DNA of 50,517 nucleotides from Bdellovibrionales bacterium. Lineage in GTDB: Bacteria; Bdellovibrionota; UBA2428. The DNA is taken from positions 1 through 50,517 of the forward strand of contig JAFEAR010000144.1 of assembly GCA_018266335.1 (NCBI GenBank), in the 5' to 3' direction. The notes below the pieces were generated by a model, which had not been told where the DNA came from, did no database searches, and was given only the letters and a program-made list of their open reading frames with translations. Below are positions 33,710-42,832 of the stretch, in pieces. Numbering within the stretch: position 1 is the first letter of the stretch; every line of letters starts with the position of its first letter. The position numbers were made by a program, and so were the translations under genes.

Positions 33710-35896
33710 TTAGCGCACGAATAACATTTCGCGATATTTCGGCAAGCCCCAGAGCTCATCCGGTACGAGCGATTCCAGAGCATCCGCCGCCGTCCGCAAT
33801 TCGATCATTGCGGGCGCAACTTTTTCACCGAAGGCCGTCGCCACTTTGAAAGGGTCACTCTCGGCGTGCGCGGAGTCTAGCAATTGATTCACGAGCGTCA
33901 GTTTATTCGCGCATTGCTCGACCATCTCGGAAAGGTCCTTGAGCGTTGCCCGCACGGATTTATCCGTGGAAACACCAGCGTCCTTGAGTCCCACCACCGT
34001 ATGGGCCAGGCGGCTCTGGTAAATTTGCGCCGCCGGCAGCACGTACTGGCGCACGAGCGTAGCGAGCGTTTTGGCTTCGATATCCAAGTGCTTGGTGTAT
34101 TGCTCCAAGCGAATGTGCACGAGGGCTTCGACTTCTTCTTCGCGTAGAATTCCGGTGCGCACTAAAAAGGCGTGCGCGTCTTTCTTGGCGAAGGCCGCGA
34201 GCGATTCGGGCGTTTTGAGCAATTCGTGCAGACCGCGCTTTTTAGCCTCGGCTCGCCATTCTTCGGAGTAACCGTTGCCCTCAAAGCGAATGGCCTTGCT
34301 GCGCAAAGTGAATTCCTTAGCCACTTCCAGCACAGCGCTCTCCGTGGAGGCCGCCGTGGCTTTGAGCGCCCGCAGTTTGGTGGTGAATTCCTGCATGCTC
34401 TCCACCACGGCCGAGTTCAGCACGGCCATGGGAAAGGAAATCATTTGGCTCGAGCCCACTGCACGGAACTCAAACTTGTTGCCGGTGAAAGCAAAGGGCG
34501 AGGTGCGGTTGCGGTCCGTGTTGTCCTTCGGCAGCGAAGGCAGGCGATTCAAATTGAATTCGATGCGCGCTTTTTCGGCCGTTAGCTTGGAAAGGTCACC
34601 ACCCTTTTCGAGCGTCTCCAGAATATGCGTGAGGGCCGAGCCCAGGAAAGCCGAAATGATGGCCGGGGGGGCCTCGTTCGCACCTAGGCGATGATCATTG
34701 CCGTGACTCGCAATGGCGGCGCGCAACGCGATTTGATTTTTAAAGACGGCATCGAGCACGCAGGAAAGAACGGCCAAAAAGCGGAAGTTAGCGTGAGGCG
34801 TGTTGCCGGGCTCCAGGAGGTTCTCACCCGTGTCCGTGGCCATGGACCAGTTGTTGTGTTTGCCGGAGCCGTTGATGCCTGCGAAAGGCTTTTCGTGCAG
34901 CAAGCAAGTGAAGCCGTGCTTAGTGGCCGTGCGCTTAAGCACTTCCATGGTGAGCATGTTGTGGTCGGAAGCCAAGTTGGCTTCTTCAAAAATGGGCGCG
35001 AGTTCAAACTGCGAAGGAGCCACTTCGTTGTGGCGCGTTTTGATGGGCACTCCCAAACGATAGAGCTCGCTCTCGATATCGACCATAAAGGCCTGCACGC
35101 GGCTCGGGATGGAACCAAAATAGTGGTCCTCAAGTTGCTGCCCCTTAGGCATATCGGCACCCAGCAAGGTGCGGCCCGTGAGGAGCAAATCGGGGCGCAG
35201 GCCCACGAAGTGGCGATCGATCAAAAAGTATTCTTGTTCGCAACCCACCGTGGCGCTCACGCGCTTAACATCTTTATCGCCCATTTCGTGGAGCAATTCG
35301 GTGGCCGTATGACTCAGGGCCTCGACGGAACGCATGAGACCCGTTTTCGTGTCGAGCGAGTGCCCGGTGTAACTCACGAAGACGCTGGGAATGCAGAGAA
35401 TATTGGCGCCCGCATGTTCAATAATAAACAGCGGCGACGAAACGTCCCACGCCGTGTAACCACGCGCTTCGAAGGTGCTGCGCATGCCGCCCGAGGGAAA
35501 ACTCGACGCGTCGGGTTCGGACTGAATCAGCTGGCCGGCCGAGAATTTTTCAATCACTCCGCCGTTGTTGTCGTACGAAATAAACGAATCGTGCTTTTCG
35601 GCCGTTAGGCCCGTCATGGGTTGGAACCAGTGGGTGAAGTGAGTCACGCCATGACTGAGGGCCCAACTCTTAGCAGCCTCGGCCACCGCCCCCGCCAACT
35701 TGGTATCGAGCTTGGCGTGGTTTTGAATAACCCGCTTTACGCCCTCGAAAACATCTTTCGAAAGACGCTGCTCCATTTCGCGCAAACTAAAAGTACTTGA
35801 ACCATAGGTTTCGGAAATTTTCTTGAGCGGCTGACCACTCGTTACCGGAACCTGCGAAGTGACACTCTCCAGAATAGCGATGCGATTTGGATGCAT
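33710..35896 (-). CDS. glnN: Type III glutamine synthetase
   Basis: 728 residues, the size of GSIII (about 700-730) and much longer than GSI (about 470). Class motifs are present: VTHFTHWFQPMTGLTAEKHD at 84-103, the metal-binding Glu220 and Glu222 in GCEQEYFLID, GKHNNWSMATDTG at 345-357, and NRTSPFAFTGNKFEFR. It condenses ammonia and glutamate with ATP in the cytoplasm. GSIII forms lack the GSI adenylylation loop. The 100 bp upstream hold an AT-rich stretch that could carry a promoter, with no strong Shine-Dalgarno. Confidence 0.96.
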   Translation of the reverse strand: MHPNRIAILESVTSQVPVTSGQPLKKISETYGSSTFSLREMEQRLSKDVFEGVKRVIQNHAKLDTKLAGAVAEAAKSWALSHGVTHFTHWFQPMTGLTAEKHDSFISYDNNGGVIEKFSAGQLIQSEPDASSFPSGGMRSTFEARGYTAWDVSSPLFIIEHAGANILCIPSVFVSYTGHSLDTKTGLMRSVEALSHTATELLHEMGDKDVKRVSATVGCEQEYFLIDRHFVGLRPDLLLTGRTLLGADMPKGQQLEDHYFGSIPSRVQAFMVDIESELYRLGVPIKTRHNEVAPSQFELAPIFEEANLASDHNMLTMEVLKRTATKHGFTCLLHEKPFAGINGSGKHNNWSMATDTGENLLEPGNTPHANFRFLAVLSCVLDAVFKNQIALRAAIASHGNDHRLGANEAPPAIISAFLGSALTHILETLEKGGDLSKLTAEKARIEFNLNRLPSLPKDNTDRNRTSPFAFTGNKFEFRAVGSSQMISFPMAVLNSAVVESMQEFTTKLRALKATAASTESAVLEVAKEFTLRSKAIRFEGNGYSEEWRAEAKKRGLHELLKTPESLAAFAKKDAHAFLVRTGILREEEVEALVHIRLEQYTKHLDIEAKTLATLVRQYVLPAAQIYQSRLAHTVVGLKDAGVSTDKSVRATLKDLSEMVEQCANKLTLVNQLLDSAHAESDPFKVATAFGEKVAPAMIELRTAADALESLVPDELWGLPKYREMLFVR

Positions 35897-35965
35897 GGTG
35901 CAAAAAATAACAGCCGCGGAGGTCCACGCAAGGCGGAGATTTTAAATTTAGAAGATTTCAGCGCA

Positions 35966-35982
35966 CCCCGCTGGAGCGGAGG
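35966..35982 (-). other. Small hairpin between smg and glnN
   Basis: CCGC at 35968-35971 pairs with GCGG at 35976-35979 across a 4-nt loop, with two further G-C pairs around a bulge. It lies between the smg stop and the glnN start. There is no T run, so it is a weak terminator candidate only. The remaining spacer is AT-rich. Confidence 0.3.
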
Positions 35983-35996
35983 GCCAACACCCCGTC

Positions 35997-36455
35997 CTAG
36001 TGGATCAGGGTGTTGGTGGAATGGAGGTAGTCCCTCCACTCCGACTGCACTCGGGTAAAGAGGGTCAACGCAGTTAAGCGGCGAACTTCTTTGATGCCCA
36101 CTTCTTCGGCTTCCGAACGCACGATGCGCTCCAAGATGTCCTCAAGAATAAGAGAATCGATGAGTCCGCGCTCGTAGCAACGGAGCAAAACTCCGTAGGC
36201 CTCGGGTGTTAACTTGGCCGATTCAATAGGAGACAGCGCTCTTACGGGCGGCTGAATGCTAAAAGTGTCCTTCAGAGGCTCATCGGGGCCCAAAGTATTC
36301 CGCTCGATCCAACGAAAAGCATCCGTGATTTCGCGGCTCGAAAAACCTTGGTTCTGCAATTCATCCAAAATTTCTTCGTGGTTAACGATCGACTCCCAGT
36401 TCTCAGATACGAATTTCCCAATTAAACCAACTGCATCCATAACCTTAGGATTCAT
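35997..36455 (-). CDS. smg: Smg family protein (DUF494)
   Basis: 152 residues. The pattern LIGKFVSENWESI, LDELQNQGFSSREITDAFRWIE, and the C-terminal LTLFTRVQSEWRDYL fits Smg/DUF494, a small protein usually encoded beside dprA. Its role is not established. It follows dprA by 2 nt, preserving the usual dprA-smg order. Confidence 0.9.
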   Translation of the reverse strand: MNPKVMDAVGLIGKFVSENWESIVNHEEILDELQNQGFSSREITDAFRWIERNTLGPDEPLKDTFSIQPPVRALSPIESAKLTPEAYGVLLRCYERGLIDSLILEDILERIVRSEAEEVGIKEVRRLTALTLFTRVQSEWRDYLHSTNTLIH

Positions 36456-36457
36456 AG

Positions 36458-37438
36458 CTAGCCCCTCCTTTCGAAATGATTACCAACGCCCTTGAGTTCG
36501 CCCCGCTCCGCTAATCCCTGAAGATAATTTATAATTTCTTCAACGGATTCCGGATATTGCCGGGCTAAATCCATCACGTCGTTCCAGCTCAAACCATTAG
36601 AATTGCTCAATTTTAAGCAAAGCGAAGACATGGCTTGAGAGGGAGTTTTGTGATGGCTCAGGTCGGTGGAATCACCCCCTTCGCCCGGAGTCCATTCCGG
36701 GATCCTACTTTCATTATAAAAACTTGTGCCAAGATCCACAATAAGACTTTCTATAAGCCCTTTGACGCTTTGGATGGGACGGCCCGAACCCCTTGAAATC
36801 ATTTGATTAGTTCCCTCACTTTGCACTGAGTCCACAGGTCCCGGAAGCACATAAGTGGGAATTCCAAGCTCCGCAGCGGCGTCAACACTAGTTGAAGTGC
36901 CCGACTGGAGTTGGGCCTCCACCACAATGAGTGCATCGCAAGCGGCGACTAACCAGCTATTGCGGGTGACCCAATCTTGGCGCGCGACTCCCCGAGCAGC
37001 CGTGGGCTCTAGGCTTTCAGGAACAATAAGGGCACAGCCTGATCGCTGGGAGAGAGCTTCAAAAATATGCGCATGCGAGCGCGGACTAGGACTAGCCACG
37101 GGTCCCACCAGCCAGGCCTGAGTAGGAATGCCCGCCCTCAGGGCCGACACGTGCACCTGTCCATCGATGCCCAAAGCTCCGCCCGAAAGCACCGTGCACC
37201 CCAAAGACTTCAACTGCGGAACCAAACTAGCTACGAAACGTAGACCGTAACTCGTAGGCCGGCGGGTACCAATAATCGCCACGGCTGGTCGGGCAAAGTC
37301 ATTCCGCTGCGCCGGGCCCCGCACTAAAAGGCGCTGACCCGGCAATCGGGAACGGAAAAAATCCGCGCGCGATCGCAATCGTTCTGAGTGTTCGTCCAAA
37401 GTAATGAATCGGGTTGTGGGGCTAAATCGTTCTTCCAT
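36458..37438 (-). CDS. dprA: DNA processing protein DprA
   Basis: 326 residues. The Rossmann-like core has IGTRRPTSYGLRF and the signature SGGALGIDGQVHVSALRAG; a C-terminal winged-helix (DprA_WH) fills about 260-326. DprA loads RecA on incoming single-stranded DNA during natural transformation. It is shorter than many DprA proteins (about 360) because it lacks an N-terminal SAM domain. Sits 41 nt after the LysM gene and 2 nt before smg. Confidence 0.93.
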   Translation of the reverse strand: MEERFSPTTRFITLDEHSERLRSRADFFRSRLPGQRLLVRGPAQRNDFARPAVAIIGTRRPTSYGLRFVASLVPQLKSLGCTVLSGGALGIDGQVHVSALRAGIPTQAWLVGPVASPSPRSHAHIFEALSQRSGCALIVPESLEPTAARGVARQDWVTRNSWLVAACDALIVVEAQLQSGTSTSVDAAAELGIPTYVLPGPVDSVQSEGTNQMISRGSGRPIQSVKGLIESLIVDLGTSFYNESRIPEWTPGEGGDSTDLSHHKTPSQAMSSLCLKLSNSNGLSWNDVMDLARQYPESVEEIINYLQGLAERGELKGVGNHFERRG

Positions 37439-37479
37439 GCCCCGGCCCTTACAAGAAACGGACCAGGTAGTGCCGCACT

Positions 37480-38622
37480 TTAATCGAGATCGTCGTGGTC
37501 GATATCTAGCTCGCGTTCGCTCTCGACAATCCAGGCAGTGCCAACGCGCTTGTCGCGATCCACGACCAGTACGGTGCCGATTTTACGTTCGCCCTGAATT
37601 ACGGTGAGCAAAGCGCCCGGCCGCGGACCACGATCTACACTCGCAAAGCGAAGACCAATGAGCATGTAGCTAGAGACCAACGACTCAAAACCTTCCTGGA
37701 GCGGCACAAAATAAGTTTGGTCGCGGTCTTCAGCGCCCACGCGTTCTTCGTGCAGCGCCAGGGGCGAAAGCACAAAGCGACGCGACAGAATCAAATCGCC
37801 TTCGGCCACTTCCGTGAATGCGCGTTTCACCACCGCACGCTTGTCCTTTACTTCTAGGTCTCCCACCCAACGCACCCGGAAGGCATGGGCTTCGGGTTCC
37901 GGCCGAATACGCGCAATGGTGTAAGTGCCCTCGGCTAACTTAGGTGCCCGAAACCCCTGACCAACATCGTGAAAGGTACGTCCGTGATCTTCGGGCAGTG
38001 GAATTTTGCCGACGACTTCGGGGCGTTCATCGAGCAGAAAACTTTGGAAGGGCGGATGCGGCGCGAGAATTTGCGCGCGCAAAGTTTCGTCCAAAAATTC
38101 CATCAGACTTAACTTACGAGTACTCGTCATAACGGGAAGATCGTTCGCACTGAGGCCCGGAAAACTCTTAAAGGCGAGCGCGGGCGCAGAATGCGGATTT
38201 CCCGGCGTAAACAACAACTCCACACCCGGATCAACCACGTGCGGATTTCCAAACTGGGCATTGAGTTGCCACACCTTTGGCCACAAATACGGATTCCCGA
38301 AAAGCCGATCGGAAATGCTCCACAAACTATCTTTGCGGTGCACCTTATAATTTTTTTCCAGTGCCGGGCCGGCCCACCGGCGCCAGTTGGAGTCGCTCAT
38401 GCGCGGACGCAATGGAATGCGATCGAAACGCTCGGAGGGTTTGAGGTTGCCTCCGGGTTCTCCGGGCTCCACGCCTTCAGCTTCGGAGGTCATGCCGATA
38501 TTCGAACCCTCGTTTAAACTCTTCTCGAGATCGCGAATTTCGGCGGGAACATCGTCGGCCGCGCGCGGCGCCGTGGTCACACAGAGACCCACTAACAACG
38601 GCCAACTCCAGCGACATTTCAT
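37480..38622 (-). CDS. LysM-domain exported protein
   Basis: 380 residues from ATG 38622, chosen for GAAGGG upstream and a signal peptide (WSWPLLVGLCVTTAPRA-AD). A LysM domain covers about 91-140 (YKVHRKDSLWSISDRLFGN, with YLWPKVWQLN), which would bind peptidoglycan. The remaining 240 residues are beta-rich and include repeats of a VVDRDKRVGTAWIVESE-like turn at the C-terminus. This layout, LysM after an acidic linker, is common in delta-like lineages. Start overlaps the stop of the TPR lipoprotein gene (ATGA). Confidence 0.87.
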   Translation of the reverse strand: MKCRWSWPLLVGLCVTTAPRAADDVPAEIRDLEKSLNEGSNIGMTSEAEGVEPGEPGGNLKPSERFDRIPLRPRMSDSNWRRWAGPALEKNYKVHRKDSLWSISDRLFGNPYLWPKVWQLNAQFGNPHVVDPGVELLFTPGNPHSAPALAFKSFPGLSANDLPVMTSTRKLSLMEFLDETLRAQILAPHPPFQSFLLDERPEVVGKIPLPEDHGRTFHDVGQGFRAPKLAEGTYTIARIRPEPEAHAFRVRWVGDLEVKDKRAVVKRAFTEVAEGDLILSRRFVLSPLALHEERVGAEDRDQTYFVPLQEGFESLVSSYMLIGLRFASVDRGPRPGALLTVIQGERKIGTVLVVDRDKRVGTAWIVESERELDIDHDDLD

Positions 38623-39248
38623 GGCAATCCCTTCAGGAGCACCGAGGCGCGCTCGGCAACCGACGAACGCGGGAAGCGACGCTGGGCCGCGTTCCATTCG
38701 ATTTGCGCCTTAATGTTTTCGCCGAGCTTTTGGTAGCACTCACCCCTACGCAAAATCGCATCTCCGGCCTTGGCGGACTTCATTCCCCGGCCCACCACAA
38801 CTTTGCCGTATTCCTCGAGAGCTTCGTTGAATTTGCGCTGATGGAAATAAATTTCCCCGATATAAAACTGAGCTTCGGGCACTCGAGAATTTTCGGGATA
38901 ACGCCGCATGAAGTCCGTAAAAGACACCAGCGCCTGCGACTCCTCACCGGATCCGTACAACGACAGCGCTCGTTCTAGATCTTTCTGTGCATCGGATTTA
39001 GTTTGTGCCGGTGAAAGGGGCGTCACCACAATTCCCCGCTTTTCCGGCTCCGGCTTAACCGTCGCGGCCACTGCAGGCGGCGTGGGCTCTACCACTTTCG
39101 GTGTTTCTTTATTGGTTACTTCCGCAGCAGGTACTTTAGCTTCCGTTGGCGCAGGAATTTTTGATCCGTCGGCCGCGCGATAAGTCGTGGAGCAAGCGCT
39201 CACACCAAAACCCATAAACAAAATCCAGCGGAGTTGGAGCGGTATCAC
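38619..39248 (-). CDS. TPR lipoprotein, CpoB/YbgF-like C-terminus
   Basis: 209 residues with a lipoprotein signal ending in VSAC (Cys19), a Pro/Ala/Lys-rich linker (about 25-75) and a C-terminal TPR region of about 120 residues (LYGSGEESQALVSFTDFMRRYPEN, AQFYIGEIYFHQRKFNEAL) that resembles the CpoB/YbgF coordination protein. It may link envelope proteins to peptidoglycan synthesis, which fits the coupled LysM gene 4 nt inside its end. Not linked to tol-pal genes here, so the CpoB name is not used. Confidence 0.87.
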   Translation of the reverse strand: MIPLQLRWILFMGFGVSACSTTYRAADGSKIPAPTEAKVPAAEVTNKETPKVVEPTPPAVAATVKPEPEKRGIVVTPLSPAQTKSDAQKDLERALSLYGSGEESQALVSFTDFMRRYPENSRVPEAQFYIGEIYFHQRKFNEALEEYGKVVVGRGMKSAKAGDAILRRGECYQKLGENIKAQIEWNAAQRRFPRSSVAERASVLLKGLP

Positions 39249-39288
39249 CCTACCATTGTGTCGTTACTCGGCTTTTCGAACAAGTCTC

Positions 39289-40785
39289 TCAAGGAGCGGA
39301 AAGCAGTGGGTTTTCCGTCAGAAAAACGGTTGCCCCCTTACCGAGCAACCCCGGCTCCAAACCAGCGTGCAAACGGCCGCCCGTTGTGTAGGCCCATACC
39401 GCTTCGTCAAAAAACAGACGCTCCGTACTTTGCGGGTGAGTCATTACAGCGGAAAGGGCCGCCGCGGGCATAAAATCATCAACCGGAGCATCGGAACTAA
39501 GCGCTAGCGGAACACCCGCCCGCGCCAGGGCTCCCGCGCGATACGCGTTCTGCAAAACTCGGGCTTCTCCCAGGCGCGCCCGCGCAAAGGCATTATCGGA
39601 AACGCGGTGATGGGGCTGCACACACAGGAGCCAAAAGGCTTGTTCCCGGAGCAGCGCAATCTGATCATCGCGAATAACTTGCGCGTGCTCCAAGCGATGC
39701 CGCGACCTAGGCAACGACGAAGCTCGCGCATCCAACCGCGCCGCCATTTGCGTGCGCAAGTGATGGCCCACTTCTAAAGCTTGATCGAGCGCCGCATCTC
39801 CGATGGCATGAAAGCTCAAATAGAAACCCTCGAGCAAGGCCTCGCGCGACGCCTCGATGAGCGCTTTCGTTGGCTGAAGTTGTTCGCCAACGGTTTCGAA
39901 GTCCGCATAAGACTTCGACAGCCAAGCCGTGCGGGCACCCAGCGATCCATCCAAATATTTTTTCCAGTGCTGTACGGACAAGACCGCAGGTCGATCCATG
40001 GGGCCCAAACCGGAAGCGTTCCGCATAAAAATCGGGCCCGAACTTTCGATCGAGGGAGCCTTTCCCCCTTCCACGACACCGACGACGTCAATGAGCAGTC
40101 GGCCCGACTCCGCTAAATTGCGCAGGGCCCGTAAACTCGTTTCATCCAAACTCATTTCGCTCACGGCCGATAAACCGGCCGGCACGGCCCGAGCTTGCGC
40201 GCGCAGAAAGGCGGTTTCGCAGTCAGAAATTCCGGGATGCGGAATCATCTCGGCCACCGTAGGCAAATCCACGTCCGTCACGAGCGCCGGCAGGTCGGGT
40301 CGCTGAGCTTTCTGCCGCAGCGCCCGGTTGGCGAGCGCCGAATGGCCGCAGACGCGATACAAAATAAGCGGCACATCTTCAGGCAAGGATTCTTCCGCCA
40401 GGCGAGCCAACGATCCGGGAGTCATGCCCCAACGATTTTCGTCCCAACCGTAACCCCGCACGTAGGCTGGGCCACTTTTGAGCCGGCGACGTACCATCTG
40501 CACGGCTTCTTCGAAGGAATTCGTGGTGCGGAGGTCGATATCAATTTCGTAGAGCCCGGCCCAGACCAGGTGCAAATGCGAGTCAAAAAAGCCTTTATGC
40601 AAAATGGGCGTAGAACCCAAATCCCCGCCGGGCGCCAAACGTTCGCCTGTTTCCTGAAGTCCCTCGAGCACGTGCCAGCCACCGTCGTCGAGACGCCGAA
40701 CTTTGGCCTCAAAAAAAGAATTCACGTACGAGAGTCCGCCCGTGGGCCCAGAAGGAAAACACGGACGTTGGATCACAACTTTCAT
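39289..40785 (-). CDS. YtcJ-like metal-dependent amidohydrolase
   Basis: 498 residues of the amidohydrolase superfamily, YtcJ/Amidohydro_3 type. The first metal motif D68-S-H70-L-H72 (FFDSHLHLVWAG), a later HAIGDAALDQAL, and HRLEHAQVI are visible, and the last conserved Asp is in LSSDAPVDDFMP. The family hydrolyses C-N bonds in cyclic or N-acyl compounds; the substrate is unknown. No signal peptide. It is the first gene of the minus-strand run and diverges from pfkA across 32 bp. Confidence 0.9.
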   Translation of the reverse strand: MKVVIQRPCFPSGPTGGLSYVNSFFEAKVRRLDDGGWHVLEGLQETGERLAPGGDLGSTPILHKGFFDSHLHLVWAGLYEIDIDLRTTNSFEEAVQMVRRRLKSGPAYVRGYGWDENRWGMTPGSLARLAEESLPEDVPLILYRVCGHSALANRALRQKAQRPDLPALVTDVDLPTVAEMIPHPGISDCETAFLRAQARAVPAGLSAVSEMSLDETSLRALRNLAESGRLLIDVVGVVEGGKAPSIESSGPIFMRNASGLGPMDRPAVLSVQHWKKYLDGSLGARTAWLSKSYADFETVGEQLQPTKALIEASREALLEGFYLSFHAIGDAALDQALEVGHHLRTQMAARLDARASSLPRSRHRLEHAQVIRDDQIALLREQAFWLLCVQPHHRVSDNAFARARLGEARVLQNAYRAGALARAGVPLALSSDAPVDDFMPAAALSAVMTHPQSTERLFFDEAVWAYTTGGRLHAGLEPGLLGKGATVFLTENPLLSAP

Positions 40786-40817
40786 TAACGCATTTACTGT
40801 CGTAAAGTTCCCTTGCG

Positions 40818-41858
40818 ATGTCGACCAAAATTATTGGACTTCTCACCGGTGGGGGCGATTGCCCCGGACTCAATGCAGTGATTCGCGCCGTCGTTCGGCG
40901 CAGCCTGCCGCGCGGCTACGAATGCCTAGGCCTCCTCGATGGCTGGCAGGGACTGCTGGAGAATCGCACGCTCTCGCTCGACCCCGCTGCCGTGCGCGGC
41001 ATTATTCATGTGGGCGGCACCATTCTGGGAACATCACGCACCAACGTGCTCAAAGATGAAGCCACCATCCAGAAGGCCTTCGAGAATTTTAAAAAATTGA
41101 ACCTGCACGCGCTCATCGCCATCGGCGGCGAAGGTACGCTCTACGTTTCTAACCAGATGTCTAAGCGGGGCATGCCCATCGTGGGCGTTCCCAAAACCAT
41201 CGACAACGATATTTTCGGCACGGACTTTACCTTCGGCTTCGATACCGCCGTCGAAACGGCCACCGAAGCGATCGACCGGCTCCACACCACGGCCGAAAGC
41301 CACAAGCGCGTGATGGTGGTCGAGGTTATGGGCCGGCACGCCGGATGGATTGCTACCTACTCGGGCTTGGCGGGTGGCGCCGACGTCGTGGTTGTCCCCG
41401 AGTTCCCCATGGAAATCTCGGACATCTGCTTGGCCGTAGAAAATCGCAAAAAGCAGGGCAAACGTTTCTCCATCGTCGTGGTGGCCGAAGGTGCAAAATT
41501 AAAAAAAGACGGGGTCGAATACACCGTTGAAAAAGATCGCAAGGATGCCTTCGGCCGTCCCCAACTCGGCGGCATTGGCCAGGCCCTGGCGAACGAAATC
41601 GAGGATCGCACGGGCATTGAGTCACGCGTTACCGTGCTGGGCCATGTGCAACGCGGCGGTACGCCTACCGCGCACGACCGAGTGCTCGCCACCCGCCTCG
41701 GAGCCTACGCCGCCGACCTCGTGCACCAGCAGAAATGGGGTTACATGTCCGCACTGCACGGAGATAAAATTGAAGCAGTTCGATTGGAAGACTCCGCTAA
41801 AAAACTAAAGACCGTCGATTTGGATTTGTGGGAGCTCGCTTCGAGTTTCTTCGGTTAG
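40818..41858 (+). CDS. pfkA: ATP-dependent 6-phosphofructokinase, class III type
   Basis: 346 residues. GLLTGGGDCPGLNAVIR at 7-23 binds the nucleotide, and PKTIDNDIFGTDFTFGFDTA carries the catalytic Asp129 and substrate loop. At the two positions that sort ATP from pyrophosphate enzymes (E. coli 104 and 124) it has Gly106 and Lys126. The Gly/Lys combination is found in 'class III' enzymes, some ATP- and some PPi-dependent, so the phosphate donor should be tested. Commits fructose 6-phosphate to glycolysis. Ends 7 nt before the convergent murB stop. Confidence 0.94.
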   Translation: MSTKIIGLLTGGGDCPGLNAVIRAVVRRSLPRGYECLGLLDGWQGLLENRTLSLDPAAVRGIIHVGGTILGTSRTNVLKDEATIQKAFENFKKLNLHALIAIGGEGTLYVSNQMSKRGMPIVGVPKTIDNDIFGTDFTFGFDTAVETATEAIDRLHTTAESHKRVMVVEVMGRHAGWIATYSGLAGGADVVVVPEFPMEISDICLAVENRKKQGKRFSIVVVAEGAKLKKDGVEYTVEKDRKDAFGRPQLGGIGQALANEIEDRTGIESRVTVLGHVQRGGTPTAHDRVLATRLGAYAADLVHQQKWGYMSALHGDKIEAVRLEDSAKKLKTVDLDLWELASSFFG

Positions 41859-41865
41859 AGTCGAA

Positions 41866-42828
41866 CTAAGCCTCGCCCATCATAATCACTTCAGTCTCCA
41901 GGGCCACCCCTTTGACCTCGAGCACTGTGCGCTGAATCTCGCGAATGAGTGCCTCAATGTCCGCCGCGCGCGCCTTGCCTAAATTCAAAATAAAATTAGC
42001 GTGTTTGAGGGAAACTTGCGCATCGCCCACTCGCTTACCCTTAAGGCCGCAAGCCTCGATAAGCCGCCCGGCACCCAATTCCGAATTTGCCGGATTTTTA
42101 AAAACGCTGCCGCAGTTCGGCAACTCGAGGGGCTGCTTGCTGCCCCGATAAGTGAGAATTTCGTCCACCAGGGCCCGAATTTGTGCGGCTCTCTTGTCTC
42201 GGCGTAGCTTAATAACAACCGAGAGCACAACGGTCTCACCATCCAGCACTCCTTCGCCGTGGCCGCGATAAGTGAATCCCATATCAGCTACGGACTTTTC
42301 AAATATTCCCTTCGACGGGGAATAGAGTCGCACCGTTTCGATCACTTCATTGTAGGCACCCCATTTGGTGCCGGCATTCATATACACGGCTCCACCGATG
42401 GATCCGGGGATGCCCGCGGAAAACTCTAAACCCGAATAGGCGTTCTCTAGTGCGTACTCGAGCAAACGTGCCTTTGCACAATGCGCCGGCACGTGCAGGC
42501 GCACGAAATCCGCAGTTTCTTCGTAAACCTGAATGCCGTCGTCCAGACCGTGGCTTCGTTGACCCATATAAATAACCAGTCCGCGCAGACCACCATCGCG
42601 CACCAAAAGGTTGGTACCATTTCCCAGCAGCGTTACTGGCAATTGATGATGCCGTGCTTGCTCCAGGGCGAAAACAATTTCATTTTCTTGGGAACTTTCT
42701 AAAAGCAAATCTGCCGGACCACCCACGCGATAAGCCACCCAAGGGGCCAAAGGACAATCGCGACGCACACGATCGGCTCCATGTTTTGTTAACGCTCGAT
42801 AGAGAGAGTCAAGGGTAGAACGAGTCAC
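41866..42828 (-). CDS. murB: UDP-N-acetylenolpyruvoylglucosamine reductase
   Basis: 320 residues of the FAD-dependent MurB family: GNGTNLLVRDGGLRGLV for FAD, SGIPGSIGGAVYMNAG for substrate, and the CGSVFKNP with the catalytic Ser. The enzyme makes UDP-MurNAc. GTG start, 4 nt after murC. It is the last gene of the trimmed division/cell-wall cluster; ftsQ, ftsA and ftsZ, which often follow, are not here. Confidence 0.95.
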   Translation of the reverse strand: MTRSTLDSLYRALTKHGADRVRRDCPLAPWVAYRVGGPADLLLESSQENEIVFALEQARHHQLPVTLLGNGTNLLVRDGGLRGLVIYMGQRSHGLDDGIQVYEETADFVRLHVPAHCAKARLLEYALENAYSGLEFSAGIPGSIGGAVYMNAGTKWGAYNEVIETVRLYSPSKGIFEKSVADMGFTYRGHGEGVLDGETVVLSVVIKLRRDKRAAQIRALVDEILTYRGSKQPLELPNCGSVFKNPANSELGAGRLIEACGLKGKRVGDAQVSLKHANFILNLGKARAADIEALIREIQRTVLEVKGVALETEVIMMGEA

Positions 42829-42832
42829 CAGA

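Noticed and set aside
34691..35608. 305-residue open frame on the plus strand
   Set aside because: Lies wholly antisense to the glnN coding region, which has clear GSIII motifs; a by-product of GC-rich codons.
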